Shown one piece after another: positions 1 through 6,923 of a stretch of 25,550 bases of DNA (positions are counted from its first letter, which is position 1; each line of letters opens with the position of its first letter). This DNA is from an uncultured Campylobacter sp. (GTDB lineage Bacteria > Campylobacterota > Campylobacteria > Campylobacterales > Campylobacteraceae): contig UQBJ01000029.1 in NCBI GenBank assembly GCA_900539255.1, forward strand, positions 1-25,550, written 5' to 3'. Under the pieces are notes generated by a model. The model was not told the DNA's origin, did no database searches, and was given only the letters and a program-made list of their open reading frames with translations. Made by a program: the position numbers and the translations under genes.

Positions 1-136
1 ATTTTGAGCCTTTTGCAAAAAGGCGAAAAATCCACGCTTTAAAGGTGCAATTCGCGCTTTAAATTTAAGGCTGAATTTAAATTCAACCTACTCCGCAAAC
101 TGCGGAGAGTGGATACTTCGCTGCGCTCAGTATGAC
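1..136. repeat. REP-like composite palindrome, window edge
   Basis: Two half-elements face each other. The left one (1-33) is cut by the window start and reads TTTGAGCC, a short loop, GGCGAAAAATCC, so it is the TTT/AAA variant. The right one (111-136) is the inverted ACT/AGT variant. Between them lies AT-rich sequence and a perfect 7-bp stem with a 3-nt loop at 91-107 (CTCCGCA/TGCGGAG). The element lies just downstream of the hisIE-mop gene pair and could serve as its transcript end, but there is no run of T after the stem on the minus strand, so that role is inference. Confidence 0.75.
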
Positions 137-180
137 AAGGTGTGTCGGTATGACAAGATTTATCAGTATGACAAGGTGTG
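128..180. repeat. 18-bp tandem partial copies of REP end
   Basis: Three consecutive units at 128-145, 146-163 and 164-180 each begin CAGTATGACAAG or CGGTATGACAAG, giving an 18-bp period. Each starts with the terminal 12 bases of the neighbouring REP-like half-element. The same arrangement beside REP ends recurs near 13162, 22154 and 25002. Confidence 0.7.
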
Positions 181-220
181 ATAGTTTTAGCGCGCTACTT
201 CCATTTGAACCGCTGCTTGA

Positions 221-433
221 CTAATGCTCCACGCCTACCATCACCGAAGTAGCCTTGACTATGGCGTAAGCGTCTTTGCCCTTTTCAAGCCCTAGTTCTT
301 TCACAGCGTCCAAAGAAATGGTAGCTGAGATGACATTGCCCCCGCCTATGTCGATTTTGACAAGCGCATTTACCGCGCCCTTTTCAAGCTCGACTATCTT
401 GCCTTTGAGTTGGTTTCTTGCACTGACTTTCAT
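221..433 (-). CDS. Mop-domain molybdate/tungstate-binding protein (molbindin)
   Basis: This 70-residue protein has the size and pattern of a single Mop/TOBE domain: SARNQLKGKIVELEKGAVNA near the N-terminus, then VKIDIGGGNVISATIS and a C-terminal KATSVMVG. Molbindins are small cytoplasmic oxyanion binders that buffer or store molybdate or tungstate; the family is known, the ligand here is not. AAAGGAG at 439-445 supports the ATG at 433. It follows hisIE after a 61-base gap on the same strand, so it may be co-transcribed with it, with no obvious link in function. No transporter gene for the oxyanion is in the window. Confidence 0.85.
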   Translation of the reverse strand: MKVSARNQLKGKIVELEKGAVNALVKIDIGGGNVISATISLDAVKELGLEKGKDAYAIVKATSVMVGVEH

Positions 434-494
434 CGTTGCTCCTTTGTTGAATTTCGCGCTAAATTTACAGCTTTTTGGTAAATGAGCTGTAAAT

Positions 495-1118
495 TCACTC
501 TTTTTTCGCGTTTCGTTCTTTCAGCACAGCGATGACTTTGTTGAGGCTTAAATTTTTGTCCGCCAAAAGCACGCACAGGTGAAAAAGCAAATCCGCACTT
601 TCGTTTAAAAGCTCGTTTTCATCGCCAGCCACAGCCGCTAATGCACTCTCAACGCCCTCTTCGCCTACTTTTTGGGCTATGCGTTTCGTGCCGCTTTGGA
701 AAAGTTGCGCGGTGTAAGACTCGTTTGTATCGGCGTTTTTGCGTGAATTTATGAGCTTTTCAAGGCGCGCTAAAAAGGCAAAATCCACATTTTTGCTTGT
801 GTTTTCAAAGCAAGAAATGTCGCCCGTGTGGCAGGTAGCACCTTGCGGGCGAACAAGCACTAAAAGCGTGTCTTTGTCGCAATCAAGTCCCATTTCAACG
901 ATGTGCAAAAAATGCCCGCTTTCCTCGCCTTTGAGCCACAGCCTTTGTTTAGTGCGCGAAAAAAATACCACTTTTTTTTGCGCTAGGCTTTGCCTTAATG
1001 CCTCTTCGTTCATATAGCCAAGCATTAACACTTCGCTTGTTTGATAGTCTTGCACGATGACGGGCAAAAGCCCATTTATCTTTTGCCAGTTGATAGTTGT
1101 GATTTCTTTTTCACTCAT
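495..1118 (-). CDS. hisI (hisIE): Bifunctional phosphoribosyl-AMP cyclohydrolase / phosphoribosyl-ATP pyrophosphatase
   Basis: This 207-residue cytoplasmic enzyme carries out steps two and three of histidine synthesis. The N-terminal cyclohydrolase half (about residues 1-115) shows the metal-binding pattern LDCDKDTLLVLVRPQGATCHTG and SCFE. The C-terminal pyrophosphohydrolase half (about 120-207) shows KRIAQKVGEEGVE and NESADLLFHL, the usual acidic helices of the all-alpha NTP pyrophosphatase fold. The length is normal for the fused HisIE form. AAAAGGAC at 1123-1130 supports the ATG at 1118. The gene stands apart from any other his gene in this window, as is common in Campylobacter. Confidence 0.95.
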   Translation of the reverse strand: MSEKEITTINWQKINGLLPVIVQDYQTSEVLMLGYMNEEALRQSLAQKKVVFFSRTKQRLWLKGEESGHFLHIVEMGLDCDKDTLLVLVRPQGATCHTGDISCFENTSKNVDFAFLARLEKLINSRKNADTNESYTAQLFQSGTKRIAQKVGEEGVESALAAVAGDENELLNESADLLFHLCVLLADKNLSLNKVIAVLKERNAKKE

Positions 1119-1218
1119 TTTTGTCCTTTTCGCACGGCTTATTTGAGCGAATTTTGCGCCTTTGTTTTAAGCTAAATTTTCTTAAATTCTCGCAAAAATT
1201 TACAAATTTGAGCTAAAA

Positions 1219-1377
1219 AAGCGGACAAATTCACTAAAACGCAAATTCATTCAAATTTAAATTCACTCAAAAAGTGCAAGCTCATTTAAACGCAAGTTTA
1301 AATTCACTCAAACAAGCCCAAATTTTACCCAAACAAGTGTAAATTCCACTTAAACGCAAGCACAAATTCACTTAATT
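1219..1377. repeat. Degenerate AATTCACT(N)AAAC repeats
   Basis: About six imperfect copies of AATTCACT followed by A, C or T and AAAC/AAAA occur near 1228, 1245, 1260, 1300, 1342 and 1366, several followed by GCAAG. Spacing is irregular (roughly 15-40 bases). The last copy runs into the stop codon of the chemoreceptor gene. The unit is unrelated to the REP-like family. No function is evident. Confidence 0.5.
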
Positions 1378-3036
1378 TTTGATGATTTCATTGAGCGTTT
1401 TGTCGCTCTTTTTTAGCTCGCTTGAACGCTCGATGACGGTATTTACTATGCCTGCTGATTCTTTAAGCAGCTGGTCGATAGAAATCATCGAGTCGATGAT
1501 GCCGCGCGTTTGTTGCGTTAAATTCATAGAACGCGTGTTTTGCTCTTGTATGTTGCTTACTATGTCGTTTATGTATTGCCTTGTGGTGTCTAGGCTTTCT
1601 CTTGAGTGTGAGCCTTCTTCTTCTAGGTTTTCGAGTATGCCTGAATTTTGCTCCAAAGATGAGCTGATATTTTTCAAATCCTTGATAATCGCCTCTATGT
1701 TTGTGGTGATTTCAGCTATGGAGTTGTCGGTGTTTTCGGCAAGTTTTCGCACTTCATCAGCCACGACTGCAAAGCCTCGTCCATAGTCCCCAGCACGAGC
1801 CGCTTCTATGGCAGCATTGAGCGCAAGTAAATTTGTTTGCTCGGCTATGTCTTGGATTAAAGAAAGCACATTGCTAATTTGCGTGATATTTTTTTGCAAG
1901 CCCCCGATTTGTGAGTTGAGTTGAGTTTGGTTTTGCACGCTTGCGGTAAGCTCTTCTAAAAGATTAGCGATAACTGTGTTTGTGGAGTTGATATACTCTT
2001 GGCTTTGGTTGATTTTGCCTTGTGATTGATTTGCTAAATTTATATTTTCATCAAGTCCGCCCACTATGTCTTGCCCTACGCGCACGGTTGTTGAAGTCTT
2101 TTCGTTTATGCCATCGATATGGTTTTGCAGTTTGGTTGCGTAAGAGCTGACATTTAAAATCGCTTTACTTGTTTGCTCGGCGATTTCGATGATTTTTTTC
2201 ATCTTGGAGACAAATTCGTTGATGAATTTAGTGATGATGAAAAGCTCGTCCTTGTCGCCTCTGTCGATTTTAAGCAAACTTTTTTGGTTGTGGCTTGTGC
2301 CTGCTTTAAGATAAGTTACTATGGCGTTAGTGTCTCTTTTGAATTCTCGCACAAGTTTTAAGAGCATATAGACGATAACAGCCGTGATAGCCAAAGTCAG
2401 CAAAAGTATGATGAGTATAAGGTTAGCAAAGGATTTTGAATCATCTTTTGAGTTGTTTGTTTGGGCTAAATCTTCATTGATAAGCGAAAAATCCTTTGTC
2501 ATACTCTCTAAGGACTGCGAAGTTTCGTCCGTGCGCTTGTAAGTGCGCTCTATTAAGACATTGTAAATGTCGCCAAAGACGGCTTGCAAGCGCTGACAAA
2601 ACCATCTTGTATCATCATCTCTCATCAAAATGCGATTTAACTCATTATAATACTCTTGCAGCTCAGGGTCGCCTTTGACAAAGCTTTCATTCCAGCTGCG
2701 CACCATTTGCACGGTGATTCGTTTTGTGTTTGCATCATCGTTTAAAAGTAGCTTGATAAGATTTGCGTTGATATTGCCGATAAATTCAAACTGCTCGGTT
2801 GAGCCTTCGTTTGTTTTCATCATCTCATCGGCTTGATTTAAAGCCTCCAAAGTTTGAGTGAAATTCACTTGAATTCGCTCGATATTTTCCTCCACTTGTG
2901 AAGTAAAATTTGCAAACACGCCGTAAAAGATGATAAAAGTTAAGGATATAAACACCACAAGTGAAGTTATCCCAAAAAAACTTAAATTCAGCCTACTTGC
3001 AAGGCTCAGCTTTTTCAAACGACTCTCAAACAACAC
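1372..3036 (-). CDS. Methyl-accepting chemotaxis protein
   Basis: This is a 554-residue transmembrane chemoreceptor. TM1 spans about residues 20-42, a mainly helical periplasmic sensor region about 43-203, and TM2 about 204-227. A coiled-coil signalling domain follows, with the conserved hairpin tip at about 397-433 (EQTNLLALNAAIEAARAG, then GRGFAVVADEVRKLAE), which contacts CheA and CheW. I see no named sensor domain and no CheR-binding C-terminal pentapeptide; the protein ends TLNEIIKN. It starts with GTG at 3036 or TTG at 3033. The Shine-Dalgarno sequence TAAGGAT (3042-3048) is built partly from the TAA stop of the preceding small gene, so translation is probably coupled. It is the last gene of a unit with an outer membrane protein and two small secreted proteins, which suggests they handle or sense the same stimulus (inference). 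Confidence 0.93.
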   Translation of the reverse strand: MLFESRLKKLSLASRLNLSFFGITSLVVFISLTFIIFYGVFANFTSQVEENIERIQVNFTQTLEALNQADEMMKTNEGSTEQFEFIGNINANLIKLLLNDDANTKRITVQMVRSWNESFVKGDPELQEYYNELNRILMRDDDTRWFCQRLQAVFGDIYNVLIERTYKRTDETSQSLESMTKDFSLINEDLAQTNNSKDDSKSFANLILIILLLTLAITAVIVYMLLKLVREFKRDTNAIVTYLKAGTSHNQKSLLKIDRGDKDELFIITKFINEFVSKMKKIIEIAEQTSKAILNVSSYATKLQNHIDGINEKTSTTVRVGQDIVGGLDENINLANQSQGKINQSQEYINSTNTVIANLLEELTASVQNQTQLNSQIGGLQKNITQISNVLSLIQDIAEQTNLLALNAAIEAARAGDYGRGFAVVADEVRKLAENTDNSIAEITTNIEAIIKDLKNISSSLEQNSGILENLEEEGSHSRESLDTTRQYINDIVSNIQEQNTRSMNLTQQTRGIIDSMISIDQLLKESAGIVNTVIERSSELKKSDKTLNEIIKN

Positions 3037-3045
3037 GACAAATCC

Positions 3046-3276
3046 TTATTTACCCGCATAGCTTGCTTGGTTTGGATTATCAGCAGCACCTGCTACAAGG
3101 CAGTCTTTTAGTGCTGCGGCGTCTTTTGGGTTATCTACGCGGTTTTTTACCCAGCGTTCTAACTGCGCCATAGTCTTGCTTGCAGGGTTTGGCGCGTTGT
3201 ATTTGCTCGCTAATGCACCACAATCAGCTGCAAAAAGCGGCAAGCTCAACATACAAACTAACAAAAACTTTTTCAT
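3046..3276 (-). CDS. Small secreted Cys-containing protein, copy 2
   Basis: The protein has 76 residues: a Sec signal peptide (MKKFLLVCMLSLPLFA, cleavage after about residue 16) and a mature part of about 60 residues containing two Cys (ADCGA and KDCLVAG). From NPASKT to the C-terminal YAGK it matches copy 1 at 46 of 47 positions. Its ATG overlaps the TGA of copy 1 (ATGA at 3273-3276), implying translational coupling. I do not recognise the family. There is no CXXCH haem motif. The two Cys could form a disulfide. The near-identity of the proteins, despite about 11 base differences, shows that both copies are under selection. Confidence 0.85.
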   Translation of the reverse strand: MKKFLLVCMLSLPLFAADCGALASKYNAPNPASKTMAQLERWVKNRVDNPKDAAALKDCLVAGAADNPNQASYAGK

Positions 3277-3518
3277 ATAGCCCCCTTTCCAGCATAGCTT
3301 GCTTGGTTTGGATTGTCAGCAGCACCTGCTACAAGGCAGTCTTTTAGCACTGCGGCGTCTTTTGGGTTATCCACTCGGTTTTTTACCCAGCGTTCAAGCT
3401 GTGCCATAGTCTTTGAAGCAGGGTTTGGGGAGCTGTATTTTTTGCATAAAGCATCACAATCAGCCCCAAAAGCGCACAAAGGCAGGCAAGCAACAAATAT
3501 AAAGGCTATCCTTTTCAT
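3273..3518 (-). CDS. Small secreted Cys-containing protein, copy 1
   Basis: The protein has 81 residues with a signal peptide (MKRIAFIFVACLPLCAFG) and a mature part of about 60 residues with three Cys (DCDALCKKY and KDCLVAG). Its C-terminal 47 residues are almost the same as copy 2, while the signal peptides differ freely; it has one more Cys and a three-residue tail (GAI). A strong ribosome binding site, GGGAGGG, precedes the ATG at 3518. It begins 22 bases after the outer membrane protein gene. Function is unknown. A periplasmic location is inferred from the signal peptide. Confidence 0.85.
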   Translation of the reverse strand: MKRIAFIFVACLPLCAFGADCDALCKKYSSPNPASKTMAQLERWVKNRVDNPKDAAVLKDCLVAGAADNPNQASYAGKGAI

Positions 3519-3540
3519 CGTCTATCCCTCCCTTATCACA

Positions 3541-4962
3541 CTAGAATTTCACATTGTATATAAGCATTACATTGTCGGCTGTGCTTTCATAGCCACCCTT
3601 TGCTTTATCTTCATCATTTGTGCCGTAAGCTCCGCCAAAGGGTAAGCCGCGGTTGTTCCATTTGTTTTGTATGTGCGTGTAGCTGAGTCTAAAAAACTGA
3701 TTTCTGTCAAGCTGAGTGATGACATACACATCAAAAGCCTGTCCGCGTGTCGCTCTTATGTTAAGCGGGTCGTTAAAGCTCACACGAGTAACGGTATACC
3801 AGTATTGTGAGCCGTAAAAATACTCGCCGCCAAGTTTAAAGTAGCGGTGAAAGTCATAACGCAAGCCCGCGTGCACGGCAAAGGCTGTTTCTTCGTTGAA
3901 TTTAAGCTGTGCGAGTAAGCCATTTTTAAGTTGCTCGTTATTGCCAACAGCTGTTACATTTACCACTCTTGCGCCACTGCCTTTCATATAAGAACCAGAC
4001 ACAAAATAACTAAGCGGCAAGCCAAAAGCCTGATAACTCTCAAAATGCAAATTCATTAAATCCGTATCGCCTAAATTTTGCACTTTGTAAGTGTCAGGCG
4101 TTGGTGTTGTGCCTTGCATAGCCATATTTGTAGGCACTTCAAGGGCTAGGTTACTCAAACGAGCATAAGAAAGCATTATCAAGCTGTTTTTACCCAAAGA
4201 ACCAAGATAAGGCTGAATTTCCATAGAAGCGTAGTATAAATCACTATCTAGCGCATCTTGTTTGCTCGTCCAGTCGCGCACCACGCCTTGTGAGTCGGCT
4301 TGATATATCTTACCATAAGCCCCGCGCACCACAAACTGCAACTGCCTTAAAAATCTCGGCTTGTAGCTGATAACCGCCGCATCGCCTAGCGTGTTGAAGA
4401 GAAGTGCGGGGTAAGTAGCTTGACGCAAGGCGTTGTTGCGTAGGTTGCTGCCCGGTCCATCAGTGCCCGGCTGCCTACCCAAAGTCGCTACTATCTCTTT
4501 GCTTAAAAACAAATCCACATAAGCACGCGTTACATAAAGGCTTTGTCCGCTTGAACGCAAATCCCGCCCAGCATCAATGTCAAGCGGTTGATGCACGCCG
4601 TTTGTGTCCATCATACCATAGTTTTTTGCCATAGACAAACGCCCGTAGAATTTGGTGTAGTCGTTGATAGGTGCGTTCATATTAAGATGAAGCTCCATTC
4701 CCCATTTGTTGTGCGCGCTGTATTTTTGCTCGGGGCTTACTAGCGTAGTGCCGCTGTAACGCTCGCTGATTTTATACCAGCTTTCTCCGCCGCCCGTGCT
4801 GAAATCAAGCCCGAATTTAATCTTATCCAAGCCTGATTGAAACTCAATCTCATCGAGTCTGTCCTCTAAGTCAGCCAGCCGTCCCTCAGTCGTGCGGGGC
4901 GCAGCAAAAAGCGAAGTGGCAAACACACAAAGTGCAACAAGATAACAAAATTTTGTTTTCAT
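3541..4962 (-). CDS. DUF3373-type outer membrane beta-barrel protein
   Basis: This 473-residue protein has a signal peptide (MKTKFCYLVALCVFATSLFA), then a short predicted helix RLADLEDRLDEIEFQ typical of a periplasmic coiled-coil start. The rest is beta-rich with many aromatic and Gly residues. It ends NVMLIYNVKF, a terminal Phe as in substrates of the BAM machinery. It resembles the DUF3373 family of campylobacterial outer membrane proteins (from memory). The reading frame is open to 5007, but AAGGAG at about 4970-4975 and the extended -10 box at 5006-5014 place the start at the ATG at 4962, which also gives a proper signal peptide. It is the first gene of the unit that includes the two small secreted proteins and the chemoreceptor. 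A porin-like uptake role is inference. Confidence 0.85.
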   Translation of the reverse strand: MKTKFCYLVALCVFATSLFAAPRTTEGRLADLEDRLDEIEFQSGLDKIKFGLDFSTGGGESWYKISERYSGTTLVSPEQKYSAHNKWGMELHLNMNAPINDYTKFYGRLSMAKNYGMMDTNGVHQPLDIDAGRDLRSSGQSLYVTRAYVDLFLSKEIVATLGRQPGTDGPGSNLRNNALRQATYPALLFNTLGDAAVISYKPRFLRQLQFVVRGAYGKIYQADSQGVVRDWTSKQDALDSDLYYASMEIQPYLGSLGKNSLIMLSYARLSNLALEVPTNMAMQGTTPTPDTYKVQNLGDTDLMNLHFESYQAFGLPLSYFVSGSYMKGSGARVVNVTAVGNNEQLKNGLLAQLKFNEETAFAVHAGLRYDFHRYFKLGGEYFYGSQYWYTVTRVSFNDPLNIRATRGQAFDVYVITQLDRNQFFRLSYTHIQNKWNNRGLPFGGAYGTNDEDKAKGGYESTADNVMLIYNVKF

Positions 4963-4972
4963 CGAATTCTCC

Positions 4973-4987
4973 TTACGAATTTCGTAA
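4973..4987. promoter_or_regulatory. Perfect 15-bp palindrome (candidate operator)
   Basis: TTACGAATTTCGTAA is a perfect inverted repeat with 7-bp arms and a 1-base centre. It lies downstream of the -10 box at 5006-5011 and overlaps the upstream edge of the ribosome binding site of the outer membrane protein gene. A protein bound here would block transcription or translation initiation. The regulator is unknown. I found no second copy in this window. Confidence 0.55.
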
Positions 4988-5005
4988 ATTTTCGTGTCAA
5001 AGTGC

Positions 5006-5014
5006 ATTATAGCA
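5006..5014 (-). promoter_or_regulatory. Extended -10 promoter of outer membrane protein operon
   Basis: On the minus strand the sequence reads TGCTATAAT, a perfect sigma-70 -10 box with the TGN extension common in Campylobacter. It lies 44 bases upstream of the ATG at 4962, so the leader is about 37 nt long and contains the palindrome. Confidence 0.75.
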
Positions 5015-5229
5015 TAAATTTAAAGAAAATGCCACAATGCAAAATCCACACTTTCTAAAAAGCTATTATCGGCTAGTTACACTTTTGCTTTATAGTTTTG
5101 GGTAAAATTTATGGTGTTTTAACTTTTTGTTGCTTTAATGTTTGAGCGCAAAGGCTTGAAATTCAACTTTTCATTTAAATTTGCTGAATTTTTACACAAA
5201 TAATCTTAACTTATCGTTGAAAACAAAAT

Positions 5230-5772
5230 TCAGCGCAGATACCGCCTTGCTCCTATGAATTTGCCTTTCCAGTAACTTGAATTCATCGACACCTTTTTCA
5301 CTCCGCCCTTTGTCGAAAGATGGATAAACTCATCGCCCACCACATAAATGCCCGTGTGAAGCCCGTTTGGTCCTTGTCCTGTGCGGAAAAAAACTATGTC
5401 CCCAGCCTTTAAAGCCGACTTTTGCACGCCCACGCCGCTTTGAAACTGCGCCACTGTCGTGCGTGGAATTTTAGAGTGAAAATGCTCCCTAAACGCTGTT
5501 TGGATAAAGCCCGAGCAATCAGCCCCGCCAACGCTTGTCCCGCCTAAACGATAAGGCGTGTTTTGCCATTTTTTTTGGATACGCAAAAGCTCGCTTATAG
5601 TCGCTGAATTTGAAGCATTTGAGCTGAATTCGCCTGTGTTTTGTGAAAGGGCATTTGATGAGAATTCGCTTTGAAAGCCGTCCTTGCCAGAAATGCGCGC
5701 AAGCATAGCGTTGCAAGCATTTAGGCTAAACGCCACAGCCACACTCACGCAAAAAAGGGCAAATTTTTTCAT
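5230..5772 (-). CDS. NlpC/P60 family cell-wall hydrolase lipoprotein
   Basis: The 180-residue protein starts with a lipoprotein signal (LNAC, lipidation Cys20), followed by a Ser/Asn-rich linker (about 30-60) that contains EFSSN twice, then an NlpC/P60 domain (about 62-180). Catalytic residues are visible: Cys86 in GGADCSGF, His139 in GLHTGIYV and His151 in FIHLS. The family cleaves peptide bonds in peptidoglycan stem peptides, often gamma-D-Glu to diamino acid. Its ATG overlaps the TGA of the upstream nhaA (ATGA at 5769-5772), so it is the third gene of that operon. From memory, C. jejuni has a lipoprotein gene in the same place (Cj1653c). Confidence 0.9.
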   Translation of the reverse strand: MKKFALFCVSVAVAFSLNACNAMLARISGKDGFQSEFSSNALSQNTGEFSSNASNSATISELLRIQKKWQNTPYRLGGTSVGGADCSGFIQTAFREHFHSKIPRTTVAQFQSGVGVQKSALKAGDIVFFRTGQGPNGLHTGIYVVGDEFIHLSTKGGVKKVSMNSSYWKGKFIGARRYLR

Positions 5773-6920
5773 TTCGTAAAGAATTTAAGGTAAATAAAGC
5801 CCACAATGCCCGAGCAAAAAGACGCCATTAAAATGGCGAGATTGTCGGCGTAGTTGTAGGTGTCAGCCGCCGAGTAGGCAAGTCCGTCTATGAAAAGGCT
5901 CATCGTAAAGCCTATGCCCGTGAGTATGCAAACCCCATAAAGCTGCTTGAAAGTCGCATTTTCGGGCAGTTTGGTAAGCCCTACCTTGATACTGAGCCAC
6001 GAGAACAAAAACACGCCCACTTGCTTGCCGACAAAAAGCCCCAAGAAAATCCCCAAAAACACGGGCGAAAACACGCTTTTAAAGTCGATTTGCGATAAAT
6101 TCACGCCCGCATTTGCAAAGGCAAAAAGCGGCAAGATGATGAAAGCTAGCCAGAATTTAAGGCTTTCGTAAATTTCTTCTAAAAAAGGCTCTCCGCTTTT
6201 CGTGTGAAGCGGTATGAAAAAAGCCGTGATAAGCCCTGCAAGCGTGGCGTGAACCCCGCTTTTAAGCACGCTTAACCACAAAATGAGCGAGCAAAGAAAA
6301 TAAATCCACTTGCGCGTAACATTGAGAAAATTTAGCACCAAAAGCACGATGATGACAAGCCCAGCCGTAATCAAAGCCGCAAGGCTTAATTTGCTTGTGT
6401 AAAAAATGGCGATGATTAAAATCGCGCCCACATCATCAAAAATCGCTAGCGAGAGCAAGAAAATTTTAAGCGAAGGGGGCAGGTGCTTGCCAACCATTAT
6501 CAAAATCGCCAAGGCAAAAGCCGTATCAGTAGCCGTAGGGATAGCCCAGCCGCGCAAGGCGTGCGTGTCGTTAAGATTGATAAGGGCAAAAATAAAGGCA
6601 GGCACGAGTATGCCACCAAGTGCGCCAAAAAGCGGTAGGGTAATGTTTCGCGGGTTTTTAAAATCCCCTTGTGTGAATTCTTTTTTGAGTTCAAGCCCTA
6701 TGGAAAAAAAGAAAATCGCAATCAACCCGTCATTTATCCACAGCAAAAAGGGCTTTATCAGCTCAAAAGAACCGATGACAAAGCCAACGGGTAAATTTAA
6801 AAATTCCTTGTAAAAGCCTTGAAATACGCCGTTTTCTATCCACAAGGCAAGCAGGGTAAAAATGATGAGTAGCACACCGCCAAGGGCTTCGTTTTTGAAA
6901 ATCGCTCTTAATTTTTGCAA
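5769..6920 (-). CDS. nhaA: Na+/H+ antiporter NhaA, second copy
   Basis: This 383-residue inner membrane antiporter extrudes Na+ in exchange for H+. It keeps the family's key residues: Asp132 in TATDTAF, the Asp162-Asp163 pair in SLAIFDDVGAI (cation binding) and Lys299 in FVGKQVG. Length and 12-helix pattern match E. coli NhaA (388 residues). It starts three bases after the stop of the first nhaA copy. The two paralogues differ mostly in the N-terminal third and in loops. From memory, C. jejuni has the same tandem pair (Cj1654c/Cj1655c). Confidence 0.96.
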   Translation of the reverse strand: MQKLRAIFKNEALGGVLLIIFTLLALWIENGVFQGFYKEFLNLPVGFVIGSFELIKPFLLWINDGLIAIFFFSIGLELKKEFTQGDFKNPRNITLPLFGALGGILVPAFIFALINLNDTHALRGWAIPTATDTAFALAILIMVGKHLPPSLKIFLLSLAIFDDVGAILIIAIFYTSKLSLAALITAGLVIIVLLVLNFLNVTRKWIYFLCSLILWLSVLKSGVHATLAGLITAFFIPLHTKSGEPFLEEIYESLKFWLAFIILPLFAFANAGVNLSQIDFKSVFSPVFLGIFLGLFVGKQVGVFLFSWLSIKVGLTKLPENATFKQLYGVCILTGIGFTMSLFIDGLAYSAADTYNYADNLAILMASFCSGIVGFIYLKFFTK

Positions 6921-6923
6921 ATT

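Noticed and set aside
3313..3645. 110-codon frame opposite the small secreted protein genes
   Set aside because: It is antisense to two genes with clear signal peptides and a synonymous substitution pattern that supports the minus strand.
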